Positions 36,985-46,702 are shown, numbered from the stretch's first letter. The stretch is DNA of 64,000 nt from Pseudomonas tumuqii (GCF_013184545.1 NZ_JAAOJA010000001.1:62001-126000), one strand, 5' to 3'. Notes: generated by a model from the sequence alone, not told the origin. Numbers and translations: made by a program.

Positions 36985-37263
36985 ATGGCCAGAATCAATG
37001 TCGAACGCCCCCATTCGCTCGGTCGCGAGGTCGCCCGGGAAAAAGCCGAGCAATTGGCCGAACGCTTAGCCCGCGAGTACGCCGTGCGTTACAGCTGGAA
37101 CGGCGACACCCTGGAATTCAAGCGCAGCGGTGCCGATGGCCGCATCGAGGTGGGCGAGGACCGGGTGCGGGTGCAACTCAACCTCGGCCTGCTGCTGTCG
37201 GCCATGAGCAGCAGCATCAAGCGGGAAATCGAAGAGGTGCTGGATAAGAGCCTCAAGGCCTGA
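36985..37263 (+). CDS. Polyhydroxyalkanoic acid system family protein
   Basis: A 92-residue protein of the PHA granule-region family, often found beside phasin genes. It begins MARINVERPHSLGREVAREKAEQLAERLAREY, an amphipathic helix, followed by a short beta part (SWNGDTLEFKRSGADGRIEVGEDRVRVQLNLG) and a C-terminal helix. A function in granule formation is assumed from context; no enzymatic motif is visible. It stands 138 bp before phaI and is divergent from ubiE. Confidence 0.85.
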   Translation: MARINVERPHSLGREVAREKAEQLAERLAREYAVRYSWNGDTLEFKRSGADGRIEVGEDRVRVQLNLGLLLSAMSSSIKREIEEVLDKSLKA

Positions 37264-37401
37264 GCGTCGTCGTTGCGCAACCGCTGAGGCTCGGCGGATA
37301 TTTTTCGCGACTAGTATGTGGATTCTAATTTTCCTCGATACCTTGTGCCCAAGCCTGCATTCCGTGGGCGTTTCCTCAAACCACTGCGCGTGAGGTGCAC
37401 C

Positions 37402-37842
37402 ATGTCGAAAGTTATCGTGAAGAAGAAAGTTGAAGTCGAAGAGAAAGCCACCGTGCTGACCGACGTCAAAGTCTACGCCCGCAAGATCTGGCTGGCTGGC
37501 CTGGGTGCCTATGCCAAGGCCGGACAGGAAGGCGCCGAGTATTTCAAAGAGCTGGTCAAGAGCGGCGAAAGCGTCGAGAAACAAGGCAAGACGCTGGTCC
37601 ATGAGCAGGTCGAAGCAGCCAACAGCCAGATCGATAGCGTCAAGAGCAGCGTGACCAGCAACGTCAATAGCGTGAAAGGTAAAGTCGAAGTGCAACTCGA
37701 TAAAATCGAGAAGGCTTTCGACACTCGGGTGGCCAGTGCGCTCAACCGCATCGGCATCCCGTCCAAGCAGGATGTTGCAGCACTCTCTGCTAAGCTTGAT
37801 GAGCTGAGCGCGTTGCTCGAGCACGTCGCGCGTACCAAATAA
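37402..37842 (+). CDS. phaI: Phasin PhaI
   Basis: A 146-residue granule-associated protein. The amphipathic part KVYARKIWLAGLGAYAKAGQEGAEYFKELVKSGE is the phasin signature shared with PhaF downstream, followed by a coiled-coil helix (QIDSVKSSVTSNVNSVKGKVEVQLDKIEKAF). PhaI coats medium-chain-length PHA granules. The ATG at 37402 is preferred to an in-frame start at 37318 outside the family alignment. phaF follows by 10 bp with an AAGGAG site. Confidence 0.93.
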   Translation: MSKVIVKKKVEVEEKATVLTDVKVYARKIWLAGLGAYAKAGQEGAEYFKELVKSGESVEKQGKTLVHEQVEAANSQIDSVKSSVTSNVNSVKGKVEVQLDKIEKAFDTRVASALNRIGIPSKQDVAALSAKLDELSALLEHVARTK

Positions 37843-37852
37843 GGAGAACAGC

Positions 37853-38602
37853 ATGGCCGTCAAAAAGAAAACCGAAAAGCAGACCAGCTCCTGGATCGGC
37901 GAGGTTGAAAAATACTCGCGTCAGATCTGGTTGGCAGGCCTGGGGGCTTACTCCAAGGTCAGCAAGGACGGCACCAAGCTGTTCGACACGCTGGTCAAGG
38001 ACGGCGAAAAAGCCGAGAAGCTGGCCAAGAGCGAAGTCGAGAAGCAAGTCGAGGCGGTGAAGTCCACTGTCGAGTCGAAAGTGGGCAGCACCAAGTCCAA
38101 GGTCGACGAGGTCAAGGACCGGGCGATCGGCAAGTGGGGCGAGCTGGAAGAAGCGTTCGACAAGCGTCTGAACAACGCCATTTCGCGTCTCGGCGTACCG
38201 AGCCGCAATGAAGTGAAAGCGCTCAACGCCAAGGTCGAAAGCCTGACCAAGCAGATCGAGAAATTGACCGGCGTTTCGGTCAAATCGGTCAAGCCGACAG
38301 CCAAACCTGCGGTCAAGGCGGCTGCCAAACCGGCCGTTAAGGCTGCAGCCAAGCCTGCGGCCAAGCCAGCCGCTAAACCAGCCGCTAAACCTGCAGCTAA
38401 AGCTGCGGCCAAGCCGACTGCGAAGCCGGCTGCGAAGCCAGCGGTAAAACCAGCGGCCAAGCCGGCAGCCAAAGCCGCCGCCAAACCGGCGGTCAAGCCT
38501 GCTACTGCAGCAGTCGCAGCGGCACCTGCTGCACCTGCACCTGCACCTGCGCCTGCTCCGACAGCCGTGGTTGCTCCAGTAACACCGGCCAGCCAGTCCT
38601 AA
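37853..38602 (+). CDS. phaF: Phasin PhaF with histone-like AAKPA tail
   Basis: A 249-residue phasin in two parts. Residues 1-140 resemble PhaI (KYSRQIWLAGLGAYSKVSKDGTKLFDTLVKDGE plus coiled coil). From about residue 145 the protein is a Lys-Pro-Ala repeat tail (KPAAKPAAK units) like AlgP or histone H1, which binds DNA and helps distribute granules at cell division, then a Pro-Ala stretch to the end. The repeated DNA makes it prone to length variation. Cotranscribed with phaI; the convergent phaD gene may regulate both. Confidence 0.94.
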   Translation: MAVKKKTEKQTSSWIGEVEKYSRQIWLAGLGAYSKVSKDGTKLFDTLVKDGEKAEKLAKSEVEKQVEAVKSTVESKVGSTKSKVDEVKDRAIGKWGELEEAFDKRLNNAISRLGVPSRNEVKALNAKVESLTKQIEKLTGVSVKSVKPTAKPAVKAAAKPAVKAAAKPAAKPAAKPAAKPAAKAAAKPTAKPAAKPAVKPAAKPAAKAAAKPAVKPATAAVAAAPAAPAPAPAPAPTAVVAPVTPASQS

Positions 38603-38616
38603 AGACGCGCAGCCGT

Positions 38617-38656
38617 AAACGCAAACGCCCGGCCTAGTGCCGGGCGTTTGCGTTTG
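38617..38656. terminator. Bidirectional terminator between phaF and phaD
   Basis: AAACGCAAACGCCCGGC and GCCGGGCGTTTGCGTTT form a 17-bp perfect stem with a short loop (CTAGT region). A-rich and T-rich flanks occur on both sides, so it should stop transcription from phaF and from phaD, which converge here. Confidence 0.85.
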
Positions 38657-38684
38657 TGTTTATGCCGACGTCAGCGTTGCAGAT

Positions 38685-39299
38685 TCAGGCTTCCAGGTAG
38701 CTTCGCGCCAGATGCTCGGCCGCGAAGCGTGATTCGCTGGTCAGGTGTGGCGCCACCAGCATCATTACCTGATAGACCACCAGACGGCTCTCACCCTCGC
38801 GGCCGATGATGCGCTGATAGTCGAGGGAGAACAGCAGGGTCAGGGTGATCTGCTCGACCAGTTGGCCGAGGGAATTGGTGTCGCTGATCAGCTGGTTTTC
38901 CGCCTTCAGTCGTGCCAGCAGCGAGGCCAGGGTGCGTTTCAATGCGTTCAACCAGTTGCGGATGCCGCGGGCCAGCTTGGGCAGGCGCCCGGCCAGGTTG
39001 GATAGGTCCTGGAACAGGAAGCGATAGTGCGCCAGGCGCTCGACGATCAGGTGCAGGAACAGCCAGTAGTCCTCGGCATCCAGGCGTACGTCGTCTGGAG
39101 GGTTGAGCAGCGGCGCCAGTTCCGCCTGGAAACGCTCGAACAGGCCGAGAATCAGCGGTTCCTTGCCATGGAAGTGGTAGTACAGGTTGCCCGGACTGAT
39201 CCCCAGTTCATTGGCGATTTCCAGGATGGAGACGTTCGGTTCGCCTTGCTGGTTGAACAGCATCAGCGCGCATTCGAGGATACGGTCGCGGGTTTTCAT
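38685..39299 (-). CDS. phaD: TetR-family regulator PhaD
   Basis: A 204-residue regulator of the pha cluster. The TetR helix-turn-helix is at residues 1-47 (TRDRILECALMLFNQQGEPNVSILEIANELGISPGNLYYHFHGKEPLI). PhaD of P. putida activates phaC1 and phaI promoters in response to a fatty-acid-derived effector. It is the last gene of phaC1-phaZ-phaC2-phaD, starting 91 bp after phaC2. Confidence 0.94.
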   Translation of the reverse strand: MKTRDRILECALMLFNQQGEPNVSILEIANELGISPGNLYYHFHGKEPLILGLFERFQAELAPLLNPPDDVRLDAEDYWLFLHLIVERLAHYRFLFQDLSNLAGRLPKLARGIRNWLNALKRTLASLLARLKAENQLISDTNSLGQLVEQITLTLLFSLDYQRIIGREGESRLVVYQVMMLVAPHLTSESRFAAEHLARSYLEA

Positions 39300-39389
39300 C
39301 CGGTCTTCTTATGCTGACAGGGGAAGCGGGAAGATAACCGGCCGAAGGTGGCTTCGGCCAGTGCTCGCTAGCGTGTGGAAGCGGTTCTG

Positions 39390-41072
39390 CTAGCGCACAT
39401 GCACATAGGTGCCGGGTGCCGCTTCCATCGCCGGGTAATGCGGGTTGCCCAGGGCTACCTGGGTCTCGCGTTGCTCGCCGGCGTGCTCCTGGATCCAGCT
39501 CAGCCACTGCGGCCACCAGCTGCCGTCGTGCTTCTGCGCGTCATGGTACCAGGCGCGCGGGTCGCCGCTGAGCTTGCTGCTCTCGAGGTAGTTGGCCTTG
39601 GGGTTGCCCGGCGGGTTGAGAATGCTCTGGATGTGCCCGCTGTTGGACAAAATGAAGCGCTTGCTGCCACCGACCAGCAGACTCGAGCGGTAGACCGCGT
39701 CCCAGGGGGTGATGTGATCGTTGATCCCGGCGACGTTGAAGCTGTCGACCGTGACCTTTTGCAGGTCGACCGGGGTGCCGCAGATTTCCAGGCCGCCGGC
39801 ACGGATCAACGGGTTGTGTTTGAAGAAGTCGATCAGGTCGCCATGCAGGGCGGCCGGCAGGCGGGTGTTGTCGTTGTTCCAGTAGAGAATGTCGAAGGCC
39901 GGCGGCTGCTTGCCGAGCAGGTAGTTGTTGATCCAGTAGTTCCAGATCAGGTCGTTGGGGCGCATCCAGGCGAACACCCTGGCCATGTCGCGGCCGTCCA
40001 GTACGCCCTGCTGGTAGGAGCGGCGCTTGGCCGCTTCCAGGGTTTTCTCGTCGGCGAAGAGCATGGCCGGGCTGTCGAGCTGACTGTCCAGCAGGCTGAC
40101 CAGATAGGTGGCGCTGGCGACTTTGCGCAGCTGCCGCTTGGCTTGCAGATGCCCCTGCAGGGCGGCGATGGTCAGACCGCCGGCGCAGGCGCCCAGCAGG
40201 TTGACGTCCTTGCTGGCGGTGATCGCCCGACAGACATCGATGGCTTCCTCGACCGCCTGCACATAGCTCGACAGGCCCCACTCGCGGTGCGCCTTGGTCG
40301 GGTTACGCCAGCTCACCACGAATACCTGCAGGCCGTTTTTCAGGGCGTACTGGACGAAGCTCTTGTCCGGCGACAGGTCGAAGATGTAGTACTTGTTGAT
40401 CTGTGGCGGCACGATCAGCAGGGGGCGCAGGTATTGCTTCTCGCTCATCGGCTTGTACTGGATCAGCTCCAGCAGTTCATTGCGAAACACCACCGCGCCG
40501 GGTGTGGCGGCCAGACTGCGGCCGACTTCGAAGGCTCGCTTGTTGACCTGGCTGGGCAGACCATCGTTGTGCAGCAGGTCGTCGAGCAGGTGGCCCAGGC
40601 CTTTGAATACGCTGCTGCCGCCAGTGTTGAACAGTTCCTTGAGCGCCAATGGGTTGAGCAGGGTATTGGAGGGGGACAGGGCATCGCCGAGGATGCTGAC
40701 GACGAAGCGCGCGCGAGTGCGGTCGTCGGCACTCATGTCGCTTTCCTCGATCCAGTGGCTCAGCTGATTTTGCCAGGCCAGGTAGGCCTGCAGGCTGCGC
40801 CGGTAAAACGGATTGAGTTTCCAGGTCGGATCGGCAAAGCGCGAATCCTTCGGGTTGATCTGGTACGGCGTGTCGCCGAGCAGTACTCGACCCAGTTGCC
40901 CGCCCAGGGCCAGTACGTGTCGGGCGCTGTGAACCGGTTGGCGCAAGCCCTGCACGGCCAGGCCGCGCAGGGTGGAAAGCATGTCTCTGGCGCGCAGGCC
41001 AGCAACGGCGCTCTGGGCATTCATCGAGCCGGCCGGGGCCGGAAGGCTGCGTGTCGGGGGTTGTTTGCGCAT
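39390..41072 (-). CDS. phaC2: Class II poly(3-hydroxyalkanoate) synthase 2
   Basis: Polymerises (R)-3-hydroxyacyl-CoA of medium chain length. The 560-residue class II synthase has the lipase-like box GACAG with nucleophile Cys296 (LGACAGGLTIAALQG), the catalytic Asp in GINDHITPW and the His in SNSGHIQSILNPPGNPKA. The ATG at 41072 gives the usual length; the open frame extends only a few codons further. It lies 233 bp downstream of phaZ, a gap with no gene that could hold its own promoter. Confidence 0.96.
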   Translation of the reverse strand: MRKQPPTRSLPAPAGSMNAQSAVAGLRARDMLSTLRGLAVQGLRQPVHSARHVLALGGQLGRVLLGDTPYQINPKDSRFADPTWKLNPFYRRSLQAYLAWQNQLSHWIEESDMSADDRTRARFVVSILGDALSPSNTLLNPLALKELFNTGGSSVFKGLGHLLDDLLHNDGLPSQVNKRAFEVGRSLAATPGAVVFRNELLELIQYKPMSEKQYLRPLLIVPPQINKYYIFDLSPDKSFVQYALKNGLQVFVVSWRNPTKAHREWGLSSYVQAVEEAIDVCRAITASKDVNLLGACAGGLTIAALQGHLQAKRQLRKVASATYLVSLLDSQLDSPAMLFADEKTLEAAKRRSYQQGVLDGRDMARVFAWMRPNDLIWNYWINNYLLGKQPPAFDILYWNNDNTRLPAALHGDLIDFFKHNPLIRAGGLEICGTPVDLQKVTVDSFNVAGINDHITPWDAVYRSSLLVGGSKRFILSNSGHIQSILNPPGNPKANYLESSKLSGDPRAWYHDAQKHDGSWWPQWLSWIQEHAGEQRETQVALGNPHYPAMEAAPGTYVHVR

Positions 41073-41305
41073 GAGGCGACACTCCAAAACTATCCGTGAT
41101 CAGGGAGCAGTACAGCAAGGCTTGTACCAAGAGGCTGCGGGTTCGCCCCCTAGACTAGCGCAGGTTGTTCCCCGACATGTGACAGCTTGAGCAATCAAGT
41201 GCCAGACCCCGCGGTCCGCACCAGGATGGGGCGGGCGGACACTGCTCGTGCCTCCTCGGTGCGGGATGCAGTGGGCGAGAGGTTTTCAGCGCTTCTCGGC
41301 GTGGA

Positions 41306-42163
41306 TCAATTCTGGCGGGCAGGTGTGGGCTGGGGGTGCATCACGGCGCGTTGGCGTTCTTCGGCGAGGAATTTCATGATGATCGGCGCCACGACTCCGG
41401 CGCGGGTCACCAGGAACAGGTGGCCATCGTCGATTACATGCAGATCGGCATTCGGAATGCGCCAGGCCAGCAGGCGCATGTTGATCAGCGGGATCAATGG
41501 ATCGTCGTCGCCGGCCAGCACCAGGGTCGGTTGGCGGATCTTGTGCAGCCAGTGGATGCTGGTCCAGCCGAGGCCGGCGAACAGCTGCCAGTAATAGCCC
41601 ATCTTGCCGCCCGAGCGCACCTTGCTGGCATGGGCCAGGGCCAGCTTGGGGTCGCGGCGGAAAGCACCGCCGTAGATGTCCGGAGCGATCTGCACGCCAT
41701 AGGACGGCTGCACATAGCGCCGTGGACTGGCCATGCGCCAGAGTACCTTGGGCTTGCCCGGCACCATCACCGCCCCGGCCGAGGTGGCCGCCAGCACCAG
41801 CTTCTTGCAGCGTTCCGGGTAGTCATGGGCGAACTGTTGCGCCAGGGCGCCGCCCCAGGACACGCCGATCACATTGACCTGGCCGTAGTTCAGGTAATCC
41901 AGCATGCGCGCTGCCAGTTTGGCCAGTCCGGGGAAGCGGAACGGGGTGCGGGGGGTCGAGGAGCCACCGACACCGGGCACGTCGAAGGCAATTACTTCGA
42001 GATCGCTGTCGAGCGCCAGAACGAAGGGCATGACCAGTTCCAGGTTGGCGCCGATGCCATTGAAAATCAGCAAAGGCGCCATCTTTCCACTGCCGGGACG
42101 AACGGCGGTACGGATGGTTTGGCCATCCAGGTCGATGGTGCGAAATACAAAAGGTAACGACAT
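41306..42163 (-). CDS. phaZ: Intracellular PHA depolymerase
   Basis: Degrades stored medium-chain-length PHA to 3-hydroxy fatty acids. The 285-residue alpha/beta hydrolase has the nucleophile motif GVSWGG (INVIGVSWGGALAQQFAHDYPERC-like region), the acid in LAGDDDPLIPL and the His in IDDGHLFLVTR. The ATG at 42163 (MSLPFVFRTIDLDGQTIRTA) is the family start. It sits between the two synthases, as in other mcl-PHA pseudomonads. Confidence 0.95.
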   Translation of the reverse strand: MSLPFVFRTIDLDGQTIRTAVRPGSGKMAPLLIFNGIGANLELVMPFVLALDSDLEVIAFDVPGVGGSSTPRTPFRFPGLAKLAARMLDYLNYGQVNVIGVSWGGALAQQFAHDYPERCKKLVLAATSAGAVMVPGKPKVLWRMASPRRYVQPSYGVQIAPDIYGGAFRRDPKLALAHASKVRSGGKMGYYWQLFAGLGWTSIHWLHKIRQPTLVLAGDDDPLIPLINMRLLAWRIPNADLHVIDDGHLFLVTRAGVVAPIIMKFLAEERQRAVMHPQPTPARQN

Positions 42164-42308
42164 GCGCGCAGGCCCTATGAATGAAAACACTGGGTGAGAC
42201 CGTCCCGGTCACTCCCAGAACAAACCTGATCGCCCGCTCGGCAAATCTGCCGGTTGGGCGAGCGGCACTTCCAGGTGCCGCGGGCAGTGGTGCGCAGGGC
42301 GCAGTCGA

Positions 42309-43988
42309 TCACCGTTCGTGTACGTAGGTTCCAGGTGCTGGCTCGCCAGGCGGGAACTGTTTGTTGCCCAGTTTGCTCGGTGCTTTCTTGCTGGGACCGG
42401 AGCGCTCGGTCAGCCACTTCTGCCAGTACAGCCACCAGGAGTCGGTGTGCTTGGTCGAGCCTGCCTGCCAGTCTTTCGGTTCGCGCGGCAGTTCCGCGTT
42501 GGTCATGTAGCGAGCCTTGGGGTTTCCCGGCGGGTTGAGGATGCTCTGGATATGGCCGCTGTTGGACAGGACGAACTCGCACTTGCCGCCAAACAGATGG
42601 GCCGACTTGTAGCAGGCCTCCCAGGGGGTGATGTGGTCGGTGGTGCCGGCGAGGCAGAACACGTCGCAGGTGACCTGCTTGAGGTCGATCGGCGTGCCAC
42701 AGACTTCCAGGGCGCCGGGACGGATCAGCGGATTGGCCTTGAACATGTCGATGAATTCGCCGTGCAGCGCGGCGGGCAGGCGCGTGGTGTCGTTGTTCCA
42801 GTAGAGGATGTCGAACACCGGCGGTTCGTTGCCGAGCAGGTAGTTGTTGACCCAGTAGTTCCAGATCAGGTCGTTGGGGCGCATCCAGGCGAACACCTTG
42901 GCCATGTCGCTGCCTTCGATGACGCCGGCCTGGTAGGAGCGGCGCTTGGCCATCTCCAGGGTCTTCTCGTCGGCGAACAGGGCGACCTGGGTGTCCAGCT
43001 TGTTGTCCAGCACGCTGACCAGCAGGGTCAGGGCGTGTACCTTGTGCTCGCCAAGCGCCGCATAGTGGCCGAGCAGCGAGGCGGTGGTCATGCCGCCGGA
43101 GCAGGCGCCGAGCATGTTGATGTCTTGGCTGCCGGTGATCGCGATGACCGCCTCGATAGCTTCCTTGAGCGCTTCGATATAGCTCGACAGGCCCCACTCG
43201 CGTTGCGCCTTGGTCGGGTTGCGCCAACTGACCACGAAGGTCTGCACGCCGCTGCGCAACAGGAAGCGCGCCAGGCTCTTCTCTGGCGACAGGTCGAACA
43301 CGTAGAACTTGTTGATCTGCGGCGGCACCACCAATAGCGGGCGCTCGTGCACCTGTTCGGTGGTCGGCCGGTACTGGATCAGCTCCAGCACGCTATTGCG
43401 GAACACCACCGTGCCTTCTGTGGTGGCCAGGCTCTTGCCGACCTCGAAGGCCTTCATGTCGACCTGGCTGGGCATGCCGCCGTTATTGACAATGTCCTTG
43501 GCCAGGTGCGAAAGGCCGTCGAGCAGGCTCTTGCCGCCGGTCTCGAAGAAGCGCTTGACCGCCGCGGGGTTGGCCATGCTGTTGCTTGGCGCCATGGTGT
43601 CGGTCATCAGGTTGACGAGGAAGTGGCCGCGGTTGGCGTCCTGCTCCGACATGTTGCTGTGTTCGACCCAGTCATGCAGTTCCTTGCGCCAGGCCAGATA
43701 GGTCTGTAGATAGCGCTTGTACAGCGGATTCTGGCTCCAGGCCGGATCGGCAAAGCGGCGGTCGCCACTCTCGGGCTGCAGCTCGGACTTGCCAAGCAGG
43801 ACGTTCTTCAGTTCCACGCCGAAATGAGCAACGTGTTTGGCGCTGTGAAACGGCTGCCGGATAGCCTGGGTGAGCACCGTGCGGGCTGACGTTAGCAGGT
43901 CCTTGCTCTGGATGCCGACGATCGGGTTCAGGCCGAGAGTGTTCTCTGAAGCTTGGTATTTCAGATCATCATTGCTTTTTTCAGACAT
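42309..43988 (-). CDS. phaC1: Class II poly(3-hydroxyalkanoate) synthase 1
   Basis: First and main synthase of the cluster, 559 residues. The nucleophile is Cys296 in LGACSGGMTTASLLG; the Asp is in GTTDHITPW and the His in SNSGHIQSILNPPGNPKA. It is clearly paralogous to phaC2 along its length. First gene of the phaC1-phaZ-phaC2-phaD operon, with a 340-bp gene-free region upstream. Confidence 0.97.
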   Translation of the reverse strand: MSEKSNDDLKYQASENTLGLNPIVGIQSKDLLTSARTVLTQAIRQPFHSAKHVAHFGVELKNVLLGKSELQPESGDRRFADPAWSQNPLYKRYLQTYLAWRKELHDWVEHSNMSEQDANRGHFLVNLMTDTMAPSNSMANPAAVKRFFETGGKSLLDGLSHLAKDIVNNGGMPSQVDMKAFEVGKSLATTEGTVVFRNSVLELIQYRPTTEQVHERPLLVVPPQINKFYVFDLSPEKSLARFLLRSGVQTFVVSWRNPTKAQREWGLSSYIEALKEAIEAVIAITGSQDINMLGACSGGMTTASLLGHYAALGEHKVHALTLLVSVLDNKLDTQVALFADEKTLEMAKRRSYQAGVIEGSDMAKVFAWMRPNDLIWNYWVNNYLLGNEPPVFDILYWNNDTTRLPAALHGEFIDMFKANPLIRPGALEVCGTPIDLKQVTCDVFCLAGTTDHITPWEACYKSAHLFGGKCEFVLSNSGHIQSILNPPGNPKARYMTNAELPREPKDWQAGSTKHTDSWWLYWQKWLTERSGPSKKAPSKLGNKQFPPGEPAPGTYVHER

Positions 43989-44328
43989 CTACGACGCTCC
44001 ATTGTCCTGAGACGAATACCGGCGTGTTGCTGTGCAAGGCGACACGGGACTAGGGCCGGGTATTGCTCGGGTTACCGGGGGCGGAACTGATCCGCTTCTC
44101 AATCTATGCACCTGGCTTGGCCAGATGCAGGGAACCTGCCAGTTCCTTGGTTACCCGAGTTTGTTGATTTGCGCAAGCTTGCCGCGATACGGGCAAGTGC
44201 GCGCTGAGTATGCCGAGATAGATTAGAAAGTGCGCTCTAACCTCGGTGAGAGAAGGGCTTGAGCGTGGGGCCGACCGCCCGCTGCAGGCGGCTGGAACAG
44301 CTGGACAGGCTCTGGCTCGCCGGTTGGG
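43989..44328. other. Upstream region of phaC1
   Basis: 340 bp between the phaC1 start and the DUF971 stop. It should hold the phaC1 promoter (reading on the minus strand). A sigma-54-like TGGCC...TGC on that strand near 44116 has one base too many between the elements and is not accepted. A short open frame here (44032-44226) has no protein-like features. No clear operator was found. Confidence 0.4.
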
Positions 44329-44700
44329 CTAGAGCATCAGCTTGACCACGAACTCGTCGGGGTCGCGGGATTTTCCGGCAGCCGCGAGCGCGGCCAGGTA
44401 GTCGGCCCATAAACGATCCTTATCAGTGGCCAGTTGGTAGAGGTAATCCCAGCTGAACAGCCCGCTGTCGTGGCCATCGTCGAAACACAGTTTCAGGGCG
44501 TAATTGCCGGCCGGCTCGACGCTGCTCAGGGCGACGTGCAGCTTGCCGGTCTGCAGGATCGGCTTGCCATGGCCTTGCACTTCCGCCGAGGGCGAGTGCA
44601 CGCGGAGGAACTCGGCGGTCAGGCTGTAGCTGTCGCTGCCGTACTGCAGCTCCAGGGTTCGCGATGCCTTGTGCAGTTTGACTGCGCTGGGAATGTGCAT
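44329..44700 (-). CDS. DUF971 (GBBH-like N-terminal domain) protein
   Basis: A 123-residue protein consisting of the small domain found at the N-terminus of gamma-butyrobetaine hydroxylase. Hallmarks are PSAVKLHKASRTLELQY, YSLTAEFLRVHSPSAEVQGHG and the end FDDGHDSGLFSWDYLYQLA. Stand-alone forms have been linked to iron-sulfur cluster handling, but the role in Pseudomonas is not settled. It lies between hslU and phaC1, as I recall it does in P. aeruginosa. Confidence 0.9.
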   Translation of the reverse strand: MHIPSAVKLHKASRTLELQYGSDSYSLTAEFLRVHSPSAEVQGHGKPILQTGKLHVALSSVEPAGNYALKLCFDDGHDSGLFSWDYLYQLATDKDRLWADYLAALAAAGKSRDPDEFVVKLML

Positions 44701-44722
44701 GACGGGTTCCGCAAGGGGTTGG

Positions 44723-44792
44723 TGTAGGAGTGAGCTTGCTCGCGATCATGGTAAATCGCGAGCAAGGACTAGGCGTCCCCCTCGCTCCTACA
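44723..44792. repeat. REP-type inverted repeat (TGTAGGAG ... CTCCTACA)
   Basis: TGTAGGAGTGAGCTTGCTCG faces CGCTCCTACA, with an inner CTTGCTCGCGAT/ATCGCGAGCAAG stem (12 bp, perfect). It fills the gap between hslU and the DUF971 gene and belongs with the units at 30711-30815, 55833-55915 and 55934-55982. Confidence 0.8.
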
Positions 44793-44800
44793 GGCTGCGT

Positions 44801-46141
44801 TTAAAGAATATAGCGCGAGAGGTCTTCGTCCTGGGCCAGTTCGCCGAGGTGGCCGTTGACGTAGTCGGCATCGATACGGATCGGCTTCTCGTCATGCTGG
44901 GCCGCCAGGTCGCCGGCGCTGAAGGACACCTCTTCGAGCAGGCGCTCGAGCAGGGTATGCAGGCGGCGCGCACCGATATTCTCGGTCTTCTCGTTGACCT
45001 GCCAGGCGATCTCGGCGAGCCGCTTGATACCGTCTGCGGCGAACTCGATGCGCAGGCCCTCGGTGTTGAGCAGGGCAATGTACTGCTCGGTCAGCGAGGC
45101 ATGCGGTTCGGTGAGGATGCGCTCGAAATCTTCCGGCGACAGCGCCTTGAGTTCGACGCGGATCGGCAGGCGGCCTTGCAGTTCCGGCACCAGGTCGCTC
45201 GGTTTGCTCAGGTGGAAGGCGCCGGAGGCGATGAACAGGATGTGGTCGGTCTTGACCATGCCCAGCTTGGTGTTGACCGTGCAGCCTTCGATCAGCGGCA
45301 GCAGGTCGCGCTGCACGCCTTCGCGGGAGACGTCGGCGCCACCGACATTGCCACGCTTGGCGACCTTGTCGATCTCGTCGATGAAGACGATGCCGTTCTG
45401 CTCCACGGCTTCCAGGGCGCGGGCTTTCAGCTCTTCCTCGTTGACCAGGCGCGCGGCCTCTTCGTCGCGCACCAGTTTCAGCGCTTCCTTGACCTTGAGC
45501 GTGCGGCTCTTCTTCTTGCCCTTGCCCATGTTGGAGAACAGGCTCTGCAACTGGCTGGTCATCTCTTCCATGCCGGGCGGGGTCATGATCTCGATGCCGG
45601 CCGGGCTGTCGGCCACCTCGATGTCGATATCCTTGTCATCCAGCTGACCTTCGCGCAGGCGCTTGCGGAACAGCTGGCGGGTGTTGGAGTCGCTGCTCGG
45701 CGCCGGGTCTTCGTTGAAACCGGCACGCGGTGGCGGCAGCAGGGCATCGAGGATGCGTTCTTCGGCGGCGTCCTCGGCGCGGTGACGGACTTTGACCATC
45801 TCCTGCTCGCGGAGCATTTTCACCGCGGCATCGGCCAGATCGCGAATGATCGACTCGACATCGCGGCCGACGTAGCCGACTTCGGTGAATTTGGTCGCCT
45901 CGACCTTGATGAAGGGTGCGCCCGCCAGTTTGGCCAGGCGCCGGGCGATTTCGGTCTTGCCGACGCCGGTCGGGCCGATCATCAGGATGTTCTTCGGCGT
46001 CACTTCGGCGCGCAACTCCAGCGGTAGTTGCATGCGCCGCCAGCGGTTGCGCAGGGCGATGGCCACGGCACGCTTGGCGTCGTCCTGGCCAATGATGTGG
46101 CGGTTGAGTTCGTGCACGATTTCGCGGGGCGTCATGGACAT
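44801..46141 (-). CDS. hslU: ATP-dependent protease ATPase subunit HslU
   Basis: Hexameric AAA+ unfoldase that feeds substrates to the HslV peptidase. The 446-residue protein has Walker [10 protein letters not shown] at about residue 56, Walker B in [13 protein letters not shown], the intermediate I-domain (about 110-240), and a C-terminus ending SRYIL, the tail that docks into HslV. It starts 27 bp after hslV, the standard hslVU order of this heat-shock operon. Confidence 0.98.
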   Translation of the reverse strand: MSMTPREIVHELNRHIIGQDDAKRAVAIALRNRWRRMQLPLELRAEVTPKNILMIGPTGVGKTEIARRLAKLAGAPFIKVEATKFTEVGYVGRDVESIIRDLADAAVKMLREQEMVKVRHRAEDAAEERILDALLPPPRAGFNEDPAPSSDSNTRQLFRKRLREGQLDDKDIDIEVADSPAGIEIMTPPGMEEMTSQLQSLFSNMGKGKKKSRTLKVKEALKLVRDEEAARLVNEEELKARALEAVEQNGIVFIDEIDKVAKRGNVGGADVSREGVQRDLLPLIEGCTVNTKLGMVKTDHILFIASGAFHLSKPSDLVPELQGRLPIRVELKALSPEDFERILTEPHASLTEQYIALLNTEGLRIEFAADGIKRLAEIAWQVNEKTENIGARRLHTLLERLLEEVSFSAGDLAAQHDEKPIRIDADYVNGHLGELAQDEDLSRYIL

Positions 46142-46168
46142 AACAGGCGGCTCCGAACGGAAATCGGC

Positions 46169-46702
46169 TCAGATGGCCGAGTCCAGTTCCTCAATGGTCA
46201 GGTTCTGATTGGTAAAGACACAAATGGACGCGGCAATGTTCAACGCCTTTTCCGCAATTTCGTGGGCCGACATCTGCTCGGTGTTCTCCAGCAAGGCCAG
46301 GGCCGCCGCCTGGGCGAAGCCGCCGCCGGAGCCCATGGCGATCAGGCCGTGCTCCGGCTCCACCACATCGCCATTGCCGGTGATGATCAGCGAGGCGTCT
46401 TTGTTGGCCACGGCGAGCATGGCTTCCAGACGGCTCAGTGAGCGGTCGGTGCGCCAGTCCTTGGCCAGTTCGACGGCGGCGCGTACCAGGTGGCCCTGGT
46501 GCTTTTCCAGCTTGCCTTCGAAGCGCTCGAACAGGGTGAAGGCATCCGCGGTAGCGCCGGCAAAACCGGCCAATACCTGGCCGTGATAGAGGCGGCGAAC
46601 CTTTTTCGCATTGCCTTTCATCACGGTATTGCCGAGGGAAACCTGGCCGTCGCCGCCCATGACGACTTTGCCGTGGCGGCGTACTGAAACGATGGTGGTC
46701 AA
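46169..46702 (-). CDS. hslV: ATP-dependent protease peptidase subunit HslV
   Basis: Threonine peptidase of the HslVU complex. The mature N-terminal nucleophile Thr follows the start codon directly ([20 protein letters not shown]). In this sequence the codon at that place is TTG (46702-46700), not ATG, with GGAG eight bases upstream, so a TTG start is called. The upstream in-frame extension would bury the Thr and is rejected. Length 177 residues is normal. [11 protein letters not shown] is also a family block. Confidence 0.95.
   Translation of the reverse strand: MTTIVSVRRHGKVVMGGDGQVSLGNTVMKGNAKKVRRLYHGQVLAGFAGATADAFTLFERFEGKLEKHQGHLVRAAVELAKDWRTDRSLSRLEAMLAVANKDASLIITGNGDVVEPEHGLIAMGSGGGFAQAAALALLENTEQMSAHEIAEKALNIAASICVFTNQNLTIEELDSAI

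Noticed and set aside
38285..38580. Repeat tract in phaF as a CRISPR array or tandem repeat locus
   Set aside because: The repeats are coding, of codon-level period and variable at third positions; there are no spacers.
44110..44125. Sigma-54 promoter for phaC1 on the minus strand
   Set aside because: The TGGC and TGC elements are one base too far apart and the conserved AC after TGGC is missing.
44032..44226. Small open frame of 64 codons upstream of phaC1
   Set aside because: No ribosome site or protein-like pattern, and it lies in the expected phaC1 promoter region.
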